A model generated the notes under the pieces. The model searched no databases. It was not told where the DNA came from and saw only the letters and a list, made by a program, of their open reading frames with translations. Shown piece by piece: positions 25,984 through 37,420 of a stretch of DNA of 64,000 nt; the first letter of the stretch is position 1, and the number at the start of each line of letters is the position of its first letter. The position numbers and the translations under genes were made by a program. The DNA comes from Coniochaeta sp. PMI_546. Lineage: Eukaryota; Ascomycota; Sordariomycetes; Coniochaetales; Coniochaetaceae. The stretch lies in assembly GCA_021432605.1 (NCBI GenBank), contig MU271147.1, positions 372,001 to 436,000 on the forward strand, in the 5' to 3' direction.

Positions 25984-26737
25984 ATGCCACCATGGATATA
26001 TTCAAATTCGCCCACGTTTCCACGCGTTATCAAGGTTGGTATAGACGACTTCCATGGGGCATCTCGCGTAATCTATCTCTGTGCGAGATCAGGCTAACTT
26101 CTCCCAGTTTCGGCTCGGCCGAAGCACAGTTTCCGCGGTAGCTGAAGCTCCATACGAGTCGAAACATCAACACGTCATCCGCTTGACCATCCTACGCGGT
26201 ATTTGGGAACGGAGACTCGTCGCGTTCCTTCCCAAGCTGCCCGGTAGCGTCCAGACGTTCATTAAGAAAGTATGGCCGGGCTGGTTTCTCCCTAAGACGG
26301 TGGTCATGAAGAAGTTGAAGCGAGATTGGGACGATGAGTTCGATACGGAAAAGGAGGCGTATGACAGATTGAAGCCGTTACAGGGCGACCTGATCCCCAT
26401 ATTCTACGGGGAGGCAGAATGTAAGGGAACTCGTGCCTTCGTTCTGTCGGAAGTGGACGGTGTCGTTTCGTACCTGCAGAGTCGCCCTCCCTTACCTCGC
26501 GAAGAGTTTAAAAGACGTGTCGAGACAATCTACCAGAAGCTTGGTGCCTTTAACTTCTCATATGACGATGCAAATCTGGGGAATATTCTCCTGACTAAGG
26601 ACGGAGTAATGCTGGTCGATCTGGAGTCGGCGTGGGAGCCGGAACCAGGGGATTTGGCGTATATGGCGGGACGCTCCATACAGCAGTTCATGCGGCAATA
26701 CGGCTACTACCTGAACAGTCTTGACGATACGTGGTAG
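25984..26737 (+). CDS. Kinase-like protein of the fungal APH/protein-kinase superfamily
   Basis: Two exons (25984-26034, 26108-26737) give 226 residues. The start is chosen because ATGCCACCATGG leads in phase 0 across a GT...CTAACTTCTCCCAG intron into a conserved beginning (SPTFPRVIK|FRLGRST). Visible: a lysine strand (TVVMKKLK), an acidic helix (DDEFDTEKEAYDRLKPLQG), a hinge (TRAFVLSEVDGV), a catalytic-loop variant (SYDDANLGNILL) and a metal-binding VDLE in place of DFG. This short single-domain family is widespread and expanded in Pezizomycotina; substrates are unknown. The protein may start further upstream. Confidence 0.75.
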
Positions 26738-27902
26738 AATAGTCGAGCAGCCAGTATGTAATACGGATCTGCAAACATCCTCCTGGCAGTATCGGAAGCT
26801 TTCCAAGGTCGTCATTAAGAACAATCTTATGCAGCTCTGTGATTTAACGCCAATCGGGTTCGTCTCGACGTGTACAAACAGCCAAACGAAAGAATAGGGG
26901 CGTTCCAGGTCCCCTTAGGGCCGATGTTCTAGTTGCCAGCTCGCTTGATGAACCTGGCTTCAGCTCGGCAAAGAAGCTCATGGTATTGGGTCTCAGTGTA
27001 GACGGCGTCAGGTACTGCGCCTTGTAGAAAACCAGCTGGGTTTGTGGCGGCAGTCGGCTGCATGAAATTGCGGATTGATGTTCACCCCGATTGCCAATAC
27101 GCGGTTTATCTCAGCATTTCACCCTCCCTTCACCTTCCATGTCTCTTCTAGCTCGGGCTTGAATTGACGCGTCGTGACTTGTACCAATCACAGTGTGATC
27201 AAATAAGGTAGCTATGGATCGCATCGGCTCCGACATACACGATTACCCCACACCCTGCCTTCCTCCTCCCCGCATTCTTCTCCAAAAAGTGGGCGGACAA
27301 ACGGTTTCGAAACGAATCTAAACTGTCTTGCCGTTGAGCACCCCCCCATACCAGGGGTTGATCAGGACGGAAACGCATGGTTGGCGAGTCTATAATGTTG
27401 GAGGTCGTTGGCTTTGCCATGATGAAGGGAGAGATTATAGTACGTGCCCCTCTACTGCCTGTGGTCGACTGTGCTGGAGTTGGAAAGGCTCCCGAAGCTT
27501 TGGGACTTTGGGACATGGCCTGGCAATACTGTTGTAATTAAACCTACTGGGGGAACTTTTTCTTTTGATCTTGTCCAGATGCTCATTCGTAGCTCTTTGG
27601 GAAGCTCCGTCAAGGGGAACAGGGTAATCTGACGCTAAAAGATTTAACCTTTGTCACCACCTTCCCCAGATTATTTGTTCAGCTGGATGAAGTCGGCTTT
27701 ATCCGCACGCTAAGGTAGCAGATCCCAAAGCTAACCAAGTATGGAATAGCTTGGCTTGCGCTTTGGCCATCTGACTCATCTTCCCACTTCGAGTCGTCTT
27801 TAGTCGACGCTCGATCCCGCCGGCGACCCAAAATGTTCGTCCAGGCTCTCTCTTTCCTCCCCCGTCACGTCGCCAACTTTGGCGAATCTCATCACAGTCG
27901 TA
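26738..27902. other. Intergenic, no supported gene
   Basis: About 1.2 kb with only short frames on both strands and no recognisable domain, repeat or RNA. Confidence 0.45.
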
Positions 27903-29310
27903 ATGCAGCACGTCGACCAGAACTCTTATATGCTCCGTGATGAGTATGTCGATTTACGAAATCACCAGGACGCGCAGTTGAATGACGAGTTGCATTCCAT
28001 CCGGACCTCTATCGACGAAGTCCGGACCTCTATCGACGAAGTTGGGCAAGAGCTCACGGAGTTCAAGGCAGAGGTCAGGGAGTTCAAGGCAGAGGTCAGG
28101 GGTCAATTCAAGAAGGTCGACACCCGATTTACGAAGGTCGACACACAATTTGCGAAGGTCGACACACAATTCGCGGAACTTCGAGTCGAGTTCTTACGAC
28201 TCAATGCCTACGTCCGAAATGCCGCTTTAAGGGTGCCAACGATGCGCATTCAGCCACTCCCGGCTCACGATCCTGACCGTGGTGTCATCCTACCCCAATA
28301 TTTCCCTAAACATTGGAAAGAGTTTTGTTCGCTCCGAGATCCGTCTACCCCGGTCACCCGCCGTATGCTGGCCTACCTTGCTCGCTTCTACGAGATCCCC
28401 TTCAACAAAGATTCAGGGTCAGAAAGCGAGAGTAGCACCGATGATGAAGTCGTCTTTGGCGATCCAGATCGGGTCGTCGAAAGCTTGGAGCATATACTTG
28501 GCCTTAACGAGCGCAAGTTCGCCAAGTTTGAAAGAGAAGCTCGCGAGCTAGCCAACCAGCGCCCGAAAGCTATCAAACGGTCACAACCGGACCCGGGCCC
28601 AGTTCTCGGCCCGAACAACCGACAGAAGCTCGAACATCGCCCAGCAACGACGACACGCGGCGGCCATGGAGACGGTGACCGACCTACCGCAGCGGGTGCT
28701 GCTCATTCCGGCCACGATTCCCGTCCAAGTGCTTCCTCGGATGGCTTAGACAAGGCGGCTGTTGTTTGGGAAGATCGCTCTACCCCGCGTTCTCAACGGA
28801 CACTGCAGAGGAAGCTGAAAGCTATGTCTAACAAGCTGGAAGCGGAGGCAGAGATTGGGTTCGAACCAGCAGACAGTGGCAGCCCGACAAACATCAACAC
28901 CCCGCGAGAACCAAGTGAGTGACTTGTAGGAACTGGTATGTCATTCCAGGCCTGGATTCCCCCTCTCCCTGCATTCTGTCGTCTCGGGGCGTACACCGGA
29001 CTGGTTCCCGTAATGTTATAATGAATGCTAACTAACTATTGCGGTCCGCCTAGTCAGTCGATCGAGCTTGCGGCAACAGCCGCCTCCTGGCTAGAACCGA
29101 GGAAGCGCCCGCTCAGCCAGAAAACGCCTACACAGCGAGATCAATCCAACAGTCCCGACCCTGCTGCCGTACCCAAAAGACTGCCGAGGTGGGTTCCGAA
29201 GTCGACACGCTCATGGCGTTCAATGATCAACTGCTCCAGCCAGATCTGTTGGCAAGCCACATTCTTGCTGTGGAATGCAGTTCGCCCCTGGGCTGCTCGT
29301 ATGCCGAGAG
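27903..29310 (+). CDS. Hypothetical coiled-coil protein with heptad duplications
   Basis: Exons 27903-28914 and 29058-29310 join in phase. I do not recognise the family. Residues about 25-95 form a coiled coil built from three tandem blocks, each made of 7-residue units: SIRTSIDEV (two units), EFKAEVR (two units) and KVDTQFA (three units). Then comes a compact region (PQYFPKHWKEFCSLRDPSTP), an acidic patch (SESESSTDDE), a low-complexity linker and a C-terminal segment (SEVDTLMAFNDQLLQPDLL). At least one more exon probably follows beyond the GTAGGC donor at 29311; a frame at 29445-29630 (RGAWAIMTLICSTYTTPLG) looks coding but I could not connect it in phase. The start Met is the first ATG of the open frame and is uncertain. 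Confidence 0.6.
28000..28174 (+). repeat. Three tandem 21-bp repeat blocks inside the coiled-coil gene
   Basis: 28000-28041 holds two identical 21-bp units; 28060-28101 holds two further identical 21-bp units of a different sequence; 28112-28174 holds three near-identical 21-bp units of a third sequence. All are in frame, adding one heptad each. Confidence 0.9.
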
Positions 29311-30650
29311 GTAGGCCCAGGCAGGCAAAAACTCGACTGAATACTACGATTCAAAGTTGAGTAGGGCTTCTTCGACGGGAGCTTCTTCGGCGGGAGCTTC
29401 TGCGGCTGAAATTGCAGGATCAAAGTCTTTGAACAAAGAATGGAATGTATCAGGACGAGGTGGTGGTCAACAGGAGCTTGTACTCCCAACCTCAAGCCCG
29501 CGGTGCATGGGCTATCATGACCCTCATTTGTTCGACTTACACGACGCCATTGGGAGAGTACCTACTGGCTTCCTGTTTGTACGGAGCTCAGAGGTTTTCT
29601 CGGCCATTTTGGGTCTGTCGTTGTACTTGATTGGCTCACGATCACCGGCCTTGCTGATGGAGGGTTTCTTCAGCGAGTATATCGATGTTATGACTTCCTC
29701 GATGTCCATATACAAATCATCTCGGTGGACCAGGTCGTCGTTTCACCAGTCAGGTACTCATGGTGACCTACGGAGTTTGGCAGTGATTGGTCAACGATGC
29801 TCGGCCAAGAGAGGTGTCTTTCGCCGCCACCTTGGAATCACCAGAACAGGATCACGATTTCTTCACGCGGACTGTATTCTGGTACGAAGTACTTGTCAAT
29901 AAAGAAGGAGTGGCGTATTTAACGTCCCGTCTCGTCTAGGTTTCTCTGTGCGCAAAGTCGCGTCGCGTCATAAGGAGAACAAGCCAGATGTCAAACGCTC
30001 GTGGTTGGCGATAACCTAATTGCTAAGTACCAGTTGAGTGCAGCCCAATGGCTAATCGCTAGAATTGCCCACTCCCTCCTGGGACCAGTCTCCGGTTTCC
30101 AGTAGTGTCAACGCTCACAAGACAATTGTGTGGTTTCAACCTTTTGCCCTCGCGAAGCCGTTGTGCCAACAGAAACTTGCGCACCTACACCCTCTTTGTT
30201 CTTTTCACCAGGCAACCATGCTGTGTTGACAGGCGATTGCTAGCAGGAGCAACACGGTGCCAGACTTCACGCTGCTACATCTTCGTCCACAGGAACCTTG
30301 CTCTTTTCCAAGTATCACGCAGAGAGGGAGAAACACGCCTTTTCAATCTCTGTTTCGCCTGCTCTTACAGTAACAATCATGCGCAAAGAGATGATCTGGA
30401 GCACGAAGTCCTGTGCAAACATGTCCTTTATCAGCCGTCAAGCTTGGTTGACTGGGATAATTGTGGTAATTGTGAAGAGCAAAAAGGCCGGCACGGCGCA
30501 TATGGGTCAGACGACGAAGAGGGAGCCGTGCGAGGGCGGTAAGGAGAATGGGGCATATATCAAGAACGAGGTTGGAGAGTGGAGGGCAGCGTCATTTCCC
30601 AGCACTGGGTTGAGATACAACGGTGAACCGACCTTTAGAGTCTAGAATGG
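29311..30650. other. Probable 3' end of the coiled-coil gene, then intergenic
   Basis: Includes three imperfect 15-bp units near 29365-29405 (GGAGCTTCTTCGGCG-like) and the frame 29445-29630, whose RGAWAIMTLICSTYTTPLG looks conserved. The frame from ATG 30379 to 30645 (88 residues, one hydrophobic stretch GIIVVIV) has no recognised homology. Confidence 0.35.
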
Positions 30651-31581
30651 CTACACGTGGTTGCCGCCATCCATTTCCAACAAGCCTTCTTGAACAAGTC
30701 GACAACACTCGACACGCTTCTGAGCACAGTACTCGGCGCTGAATGTGGTCGCAGCGCCTATGTCTACGGCGCCTGGGAGTTGGGCAGCCGCCTCCGCCAG
30801 ATCCTTTGTCGACTCGTACCGTCCGGCCCAGCAGCGGTCTATGATGCAGTCCAGCGCATCGCCTTCGGCATCCACACGAGGGAAGACGCCTTCTTTGAAC
30901 AGTCTGACGACGTCGAGCTCCGGCCCGTCGTATTCTGGGTCTTCGTATGGCTCGTGGCCCCTCGTCATGCAGTACAACAAGGAGCCGATCGCAAACTGCT
31001 CCGTCTTCGGACCATACAGGCCCCACCAACCCATGCCGGTCAGCGGGTCAGTGTAGAGACGTGCCCACGGGGGCGCGTTGCCGTAGGAAGTCTCTCCGAC
31101 GCGCGCAACGCAGTCAAAGTCGGTCAGCTTGAGGTGGTGGCGCTCGTCGAAGAGTATGTTTGGGGGCCGCAGGTCGCCGTGGACGAGGCCGAGGGACTCG
31201 GGCCACGCGACGGCGGCGCTGAGCTCGGCGGCCCAGCGCTCGATGAGATGCCGGTCCTCGATGCGAAGCACCTGCAGGACCTCGTGCTTCTCGCGCCGCT
31301 GGTTGGCCTCCAGGCGGTTGTCGAGGCTGCCGAGCATGGACGGGAGGAAGTTGGCGTTGGCGGTGCGGTAGAAGCTCTGCATGACGTACGGGCACGGCGC
31401 GTGCTGCTCCATGGTGTCGTAGACGGCGCTCTCGCGCTCTATCTCGCCCCCGCCCACGTCTCTGGCATACTTTGATCACGATGCTGTCGGTGATGCGGTA
31501 AACCCAGGAGATGGCGCCCATGGAGAGGAACTGGGACTTTGAGATTTTGCGGGGCAGCCGCACCACGATCGAGCCAGACAT
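30651..31581 (-). pseudogene. Fungal protein kinase-like gene with one frameshift
   Basis: From ATG 31581 the frame encodes MSGSIVVRLPRKISKSQF...RITDSIVIK, ending on the beta-3 lysine strand. The rest (YARDVGGGEIERESAVYDTME onward, 30651-31475) is in another frame, offset by one extra A in the run at about 31472. Downstream motifs are intact: HGDLRPPN catalytic loop, DFD in place of DFG, PPWARLY activation segment, GLYGPKTEQFAIGSLLY and a C-lobe ending in CAQKRVECCRLVQEGLLEM. A 34-nt intron could bridge the frames but is too short to be likely. Otherwise the gene reads cleanly, so it is either a recent pseudogene or a base error. A 272-residue plus-strand frame here is only its shadow. Confidence 0.75.
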
Positions 31582-32067
31582 CGGGTGGTGGAGATCAAGG
31601 TGGATGAGGAGGGAGTGGTGGGATTGCCAGATGGTTTGCCACAGACCTAAAGTAAGGTATAGTGCACTGTTGCAATTGTACTTGTTGGATCTGGTTGAGC
31701 AGCACTTACACCAGGCGGTGGGTTGATATCTAAATTTAGTCAGATAGCGGGGTAAAAGGTACATAATTAAGGTAAGCTTAACACTGTTCACGGGTGGCTA
31801 AATAGCGGAGACGAACCCTTATACTTGGGAGTCACTGTATTTCACTCCCCCTATGGGGTTACGCGTGCTTCATTAACTTGAGTGCCCTTTGGAGGTACGT
31901 CCGGCACGTTATCTTCTTGATAGCGCTATCCCGACGAGAAATAGTCGAGTACTTCATGTACTTTGGGCAGAATACCGTGCCAAAACAAGTCCAGCGAGCG
32001 TGCCACGTGTGACGCGATAGATCGACGTCCCTGGAACTTGTAACATCTCCATCGTTAAAGACCGCTG

Positions 32068-32598
32068 TCAAAGCAGTGAAACATCCCTGGGATTCGCATA
32101 TGTCGGCGGCACAACGCCGGTTTGGTCGCGGAAGAAGGGAGGCGCTACCTCCCACCCGTTAAGGTTGAACTGCCTGGCCACATACTCATTGACGAACTGT
32201 CGAAACTGGCTGCTGGCGACCTTAACGTGGACGCCGGACCGGCCGTAGTCCACGAGTAGCACGGGCAGGTCAACTACGTGGTGGGCTTCGCGCAGGTTGT
32301 AGTCCTCGTGGAAGAGATTGAGGGCGAGGGCCGTTAGGCGCGGCCATTTCTGGATCGAGAGGAGCCTGCTCCTTTCTGAGGCTACCTGGAGGACGGTGCA
32401 AGTCTGGTCGGCGATCTGGTCCGATGAGAGAGACGAGAGGGGAGATTTGGTGCGGAGGTAGATGGCGACTCGGATGGGGACATGGGGCCGGGCGCCCAGA
32501 AGAGTGCGGACGGGCTGCGAGCCGGTCAATTGGAGGTGGACAGACGAGCATGGGTTCTGGCTTACCTCTTCGATAGTTATCGCACCAAGACTAGCCAT
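32068..32598 (-). CDS. Hypothetical protein, 176 residues, divergent from a kinase gene
   Basis: A single frame from ATG 32598, with composition like coding sequence (PVRTLLGARPHVPIRVAIYL; LTALALNLFHEDYNLREAHH; VDLPVLLVDYGRSGVHVKVA). A possible in-frame intron of 51 nt (32515-32565, GTAAGC...CGCAG) would remove 17 residues near the N-terminus. I do not recognise the family. It shares a 350-bp divergent promoter with the kinase at 32945. Confidence 0.5.
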   Translation of the reverse strand: MASLGAITIEEVSQNPCSSVHLQLTGSQPVRTLLGARPHVPIRVAIYLRTKSPLSSLSSDQIADQTCTVLQVASERSRLLSIQKWPRLTALALNLFHEDYNLREAHHVVDLPVLLVDYGRSGVHVKVASSQFRQFVNEYVARQFNLNGWEVAPPFFRDQTGVVPPTYANPRDVSLL

Positions 32599-32944
32599 GT
32601 CTGCGGGCAGTTTCCATGATGATGGATGATATCGAGGAGAGGTTGCAATAAAGAAGTCTCGCCCCCGCAGTTTCGGATGTACTGGCTCTCATCCACAGCC
32701 TACAAACTCGTGTCCTTACGCGGACGACGCATACATTGCGCTCAATACACGCATCGCAAATACTGAATCCAATCCTATCACGCAGCCACGTTCTGCTTCA
32801 GAACAACACTTACAAGAATCTCAGATACGTGGTATTTGGCTCAGACCCCTTGCTGGCGAATTTGTTTGGGGTACAAGCCCCACTACAATCACTAAAAGAG
32901 GTCTGAGCCCCTCTGTCATTCAAATAGGCAACTCCTCGACTTCG

Positions 32945-33706
32945 ATGCCGCCAGACGACGAGATCCGATACCCGTCAGGGTTCGGATACAGTGACCTTGT
33001 TGGCTGGGGTACCACAGGTCTGGTCGTTCTTGACAAATCCTCCAAGACCATCATCAAGACGCCCTTTGATCCTCACAACGAAGAGTGCGTCCGCCGAATC
33101 CGACGGGAGCAGCAGGTCTACGAGCGATTTGCCGAACGCGGAGGCCACGAAGGAATCCTGTCGTATCACGGGACCGTCGAGTCGGGAATTCGCGTGGAGT
33201 TCGCTCCTAACTACAATCTCCGCTCTTATATCGAAGAGCGGGACGTCAGTTTTGCGCAACGCCTACGCTGGGCCACCCAAATCGCGGAGGCTGTCGGCTT
33301 TATGCACAAAGCTGGTGTCATCCACGGGGATCTGACATGCGCAAACATCTTTCTGGACGAGAATCTCAATGCTAAGCTGGCTGACTTTGCTGGGTCGTCA
33401 GTAGATGGTTCTCCACTCCTGGTTGTGGTGACAGAAAGCCACGAGCACCCTGGGTCCCGTTTGTCTATCCAAGCTGACCTCTTTGCGTTTGGTAGCGTAC
33501 TTTATGAGATCATGACTGGGCACGCTCCTTACCAAGGGCTATCTGAGACAGAGATTCGTGCTCGGTATCTAAGGGGCGAATTCCCCGACACTGAGCCGCT
33601 GCAAGGAGTCGGAACTGTTATCAAGAAATGCTGGCAAGGCAGCTATGATGGATCAAAGACCGTCGTCGCTGATTTGAGAAGTACCTCCTCCTTCCAAGCC
33701 AGTTGA
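32945..33706 (+). CDS. Fungal protein kinase, single-domain
   Basis: An intronless 253-residue protein that is almost only the kinase domain. Gly loop VGWGTTGLV (residues 19-27), lysine IIK38, helix-C acid in RRIRREQQVYERF, catalytic loop HGDLTCAN (His127, Asp129, Asn134) and DFA at 147-149 where DFG is usual; the C-lobe has ADLFAFGSVLYEIMTGHAPY and IKKCWQGSYDGS. The catalytic residues are present, so it may be active despite DFA. No targeting signal is visible. Its family is typical of the expanded, lineage-specific kinomes of Pezizomycotina. Confidence 0.85.
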   Translation: MPPDDEIRYPSGFGYSDLVGWGTTGLVVLDKSSKTIIKTPFDPHNEECVRRIRREQQVYERFAERGGHEGILSYHGTVESGIRVEFAPNYNLRSYIEERDVSFAQRLRWATQIAEAVGFMHKAGVIHGDLTCANIFLDENLNAKLADFAGSSVDGSPLLVVVTESHEHPGSRLSIQADLFAFGSVLYEIMTGHAPYQGLSETEIRARYLRGEFPDTEPLQGVGTVIKKCWQGSYDGSKTVVADLRSTSSFQAS

Positions 33707-33898
33707 AAAGGACGACATATTGACATAAGGCAGCACTAGACGGAAGGCCCTCAGATTCCCCCGTGGGGCATGCATCAATACATCGATTCTCGTAACTGTC
33801 GTCTTAGTTGCGACAACTTGCCTTTTACTCACTCGAAGACCATCAGCACGGATTCAATGGCCATGGCGAGGGTTAACTTACAAGATGATAGCGACACC

Positions 33899-34111
33899 TT
33901 AAGAAAGACAGCTCGGGCATGATCCGGGTGACCGCGTTGACGCCATCTGGATCACCTGGCCGTTTGTCCCTTTGGCCGGCGTGGCATCCGTGCATGTAAA
34001 GCCTGTCTTCTTCGCTTCCTCGCATCGATCCCATTTTCTTGTCGGAATCAGATGTTTTGGGCTGGCGAGACAGCCATCGTACTTTACCTTGACTTCGAAG
34101 TAATGACACAT
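33899..34111 (-). CDS. Small Cys-containing protein, 70 residues
   Basis: Starts MCHYFEVKVKYDGC and ends GSCPSCLS, with further Cys at WDRCEEA and GFTCTDA. The MC start, about six cysteines and a terminal CxxC resemble the tiny zinc-ribbon-like orphan proteins common in filamentous ascomycetes. No signal peptide is visible. Function is unknown. A longer frame on the same strand overlaps but lacks the Cys pattern. Confidence 0.5.
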   Translation of the reverse strand: MCHYFEVKVKYDGCLASPKHLIPTRKWDRCEEAKKTGFTCTDATPAKGTNGQVIQMASTRSPGSCPSCLS

Positions 34112-34916
34112 GGCTTTTAGGAGATGGGTGCTGTGTATTCAAACAGCTTTGATACCCTTTAGAGCTAATAGTAGACAGACGTTCTTTTCCCTGCTGGTCT
34201 AGGAGAACAGCAGCCCGAGTCGGTAGAGCTGATTATACAGTCTGAGCTGCTTACTATCTTGATCGAAACCGGAGGATAGTAGGGGTTGTGGTTGTAAAGT
34301 CTTCCGCCACGATATGCAGGCAGAGACAGCTGCCTGCACCCAGGGAGACCATTGACGAGCATTTGGTTAGCCTACATCCAAGTTAGGTACCACAGCGAGC
34401 ACCTAATCATTGACCGGGTGAAACGAGCATGACGGCATCCACGACTAGTGGCCGCAGGCATGCGACCAGCGTGTTGCCACTATTCAGTCTCGAACAGCAG
34501 ACACCATGGCTGGGCTTTCATGCGAGGACGACTCACGACCACCCGCGGGCGCCTTCTTGCGCCCCTAACACATCGCCTCGCTTATCCGCGTCGTTGCTGG
34601 CTGGTGCTTGCGGACGGAAGCCTTCTGCATCAGCGATCCCGAGACTGTCGCCATATTGACTCACTGTGTGAGTAACAATTGCTCAGCTCAACCGGTATAA
34701 ACCATGCCACGAGCTCGCGACGTTGCCGCACGCGTCACTTCAACATTGACGCGGGGCAGAAGTAGTGATGCGCGACATGGCACGACATGTTTACCGCCTG
34801 AGACCACGTACGTTTGTTGCTAGGCCAACCAGCGAAGAGATACACACAAAACGCAACTTCTCTTCTTTGATACACAAGCAATCGCCTCTTTATCATCTGC
34901 CTCGTCTACCTTGACT
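34112..34916. other. Intergenic, no supported gene
   Basis: Short frames only. The last 150 bases are the promoter and leader of the FTA2-like gene that follows. Confidence 0.45.
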
Positions 34917-35920
34917 ATGGCTCTCTCAAACACGACATCAGCCCCCCAGCGGCAACGGCCTTACTTTGGACCCAGTCGCAAGCAGCTGCGACTACAGTCG
35001 AGGCCATTCCTTGACGAAACGCTTATGGACGGTCCTGCTGGTTGCAAACTATCCGACTTTGGCAGGCCCAGGCTCCGAAAGTGCCCCTTTGACATAGGGT
35101 CGATTGCGTGGAAGGACGCGAGAGTCCTCGGCAGCGGACTGGACGGTTGGGTGTGGCGCGTCAATTTCGGGGAAGAGGGACCATTTGCCCTCAAGTTGGT
35201 CAGTTCTCCGCCGCCCTGGTCTTTGTGACTTGGTCAAGTCAGGTCCCTAGAAGCCGGCAGCATGCTTACATTTGATCGTTTGTCTAGTTTTGGGTCGCTG
35301 AGCCGCCGGTAGACGAACCTGATAACTTTGCTGTGCAGCGGGAATGCCAAAATGTCGCGCACCTCCAGATGATGCAGGCCGCCGTGGAGGAGGCCGACAA
35401 AGATGGCGGTTCCAGACCAGTCCTGCTCTTCACCGATCCGAAGACCTATGAAGACGCGCGGGACAATCTTTCCAGCTTTGCTCAAGAAAACCGACTAAAT
35501 CCGCCAAGTCCAGAACTACAGGAACTGGACCGACTGGTTCCTCTCACGTCTATTCCACCCATCACAAAGTGCTATGGCTGGCTCAAGTTCAACACAGACG
35601 AGATTCTTCCCAGGATTCCACCAAGACTGCGGCCACAACCTGTTGCGGTCGACAAGGTTGCACGTCACATAGAGAAGGGCAAGGAGTACATTGCCATTGT
35701 TTATGAGTATATTGAGGACGGCCCCAATAACCCGGCCAAGGTTGAAGCCTTTCTCAAGTTCATGTACCTTGCCGGATTCTGCGCCGCGTCGTCACCACAC
35801 GGTCGGAATTGGAAGAACAGCATGCTGGTGGACTTTTCGGACATGATCGGCACTGCGTCTTGGGGGTGGCATGAATCTCGGTACCATATCTTTCCTGCTT
35901 CCCTCTTTCTCAGGACGTAG
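34917..35920 (+). CDS. FTA2-like protein (kinetochore Sim4 complex subunit FTA2 domain), copy 1
   Basis: Two exons (34917-35198, 35288-35920) give 304 residues. It starts RQRPYFGPSRKQLRLQ, then has a kinase-like N-lobe: LGSGLDGWVWRV (Gly loop) and FALKL|FWVAEPP, with the intron between K-L and F-W, as in the other two copies. Further conserved blocks: VQRECQNVAHLQMM, ITKCYGWLKFN, YIAIVYEYIEDG, FMYLAGFCAAS and NWKNSMLVDFSDM. The domain name comes from a yeast kinetochore subunit, but Pezizomycotina carry many such genes, and their kinetochore role is unproven. The DFSD motif near the end recalls a pseudo-active DFG. Confidence 0.8.
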
Positions 35921-36986
35921 GCATCAAGGTAGAGCACCCCTCAATGTGCCCAAGCTGTTGCAGGCTTGGTCAAGTGGATGAAGGAAACTTATTTGAACTC
36001 TAAACGTGAGAGTCAAGTCTATTGCCTCCGCGTGAGATGCAAGTTAACCTCCCGCTTGAGTCAATCTGGCCTTCTTACGCTACGGGAATATGCCCGCGTA
36101 TATCGGCGAGTATCGTCGGATCATTGGGTACCGTATATCATAGGATCTCAACAGACCTCCAAAACCTCGACATCCCCTTCTTCTTCTTCTCCCACAGCCC
36201 TCCTTGGTCAGCGCAAGCGTTTCTTGCCAAGATGGCGGATATTCGGGGATCGCTCCCAGCATGACAAAGAAGACATCGGTCGTCTCGACGAGATTGTTAG
36301 TGTTATGATTCACGCCTCACGCTCGCAGATCCTTTCTAATACACGCTAGTCACAGTCGACTTCCACCAGACTCCCCCTTTTCCATAGATAGATGTGCCAC
36401 CTGACGAATTCGAACGATTCTGTGCGGTAAGCGCAAAATGCAACGTCCAGGACTTTTTTCCGATTGCGACTCCTCCATCGTCATATGACCATCTCTGAAG
36501 AGCAGATCCTCTTGGGCACTAACATGACGGGCCCGTGCGGATACTGGACCAGGCCGGTAGCCATCCTCGACAGCGACTTACAGGATACCTATGGTCATAC
36601 TGACTCAGGGTTTGCAGGAACCAGAACATAGTTACGTACATGGACTTTCTCCTGAACAGGATCAAGGCACAGAGCTTCAATGACAGGACATAGCACAAGA
36701 AGAATATCAAGCACACATAAGCCTCAAGTTTCCAGGATTCGTTATGTGACACTTATAGTCAAAAAAAGGTCCGCCCTCTATCCGACATCTACCTGATCAG
36801 ATAATCGTGCCTCCAGAGACATCCTGTGCCTCTGTCCAAACCTGATCAGATGTCACATGGTGCCCAGGCTCCGGGTCCTGCCTCAATACCTGGCTGGTGC
36901 CCAGGACCACCTTACACACGGCTGTGAGCTCGCCTGTGGCTCGCCACGTGGTTGGGTTCCTTTAGCTCGTCATTAACATCTTCTGT
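35921..36986. other. Intergenic, possible decayed coding sequence
   Basis: The frame 35966-36349 has a patch that looks coding (RKRFLPRWRIFGDRSQHDKEDIGRLDEI) after a Ser-rich run, and 36390-36430 reads VPPDEFERFCAV in another frame. No family recognised; nothing certain. Confidence 0.3.
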
Positions 36987-37420
36987 GTGGATGCGACAGA
37001 CGAAGGCGAAATGAGAAATGCCCTTCTCTTTGCTTACGAACACAACTTCTGTGAAGATCCGCCAGTCAGTACTCGAGACATCGACGGCAACTTCTTTGCC
37101 GAGTTCACCGACTGCCTTATAGCTACAGGCTTGGGGAAACCACTAGGACTCCAGGTAGCGCAAGGTCGGGCTGGGAGGTTGATCGGATTCATTTCCGATA
37201 TTGCCAGTCTTTTACTCATAGAAGAGGAAGTGAAGACGGAGGTGAGGGGCGAGACGGGCAGACCGCTCATACTCCGAGACACAAGATGAACTATCACGGT
37301 CAAGAGTGGGAATGTCCTCATGACTGGGGAAACTCGGTGCTTCACTTGAACGACTGGCCATGTCAAAGTCACCGACAGCAAAGGCCAAGGGCGTTTCGGA
37401 TGCTGTGAGGTTGTTTGAGA
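36987..37420 (+). pseudogene. Decayed gene of unknown family with two in-frame TGA codons
   Basis: One frame reads DEGEMRNALLFAYEHNFCEDPP...GLGKPLGLQVAQGRAGRLIGF...RPLILRDTR, then TGA, TITVKSGNVLMTGETRCFT, then TGA, TTGHVKVTDSKGQGRFGCC. The continued coding character after both stops suggests that two codons, perhaps CGA (Arg), became TGA by C-to-T change. No ATG is found at the 5' end, so the start is lost or in another exon. I do not recognise the family. Confidence 0.45.

Noticed and set aside
30657-31475. 272-residue plus-strand open frame
   Set aside because: It is the antisense shadow of the GC-rich kinase gene; the minus strand has the kinase motifs.
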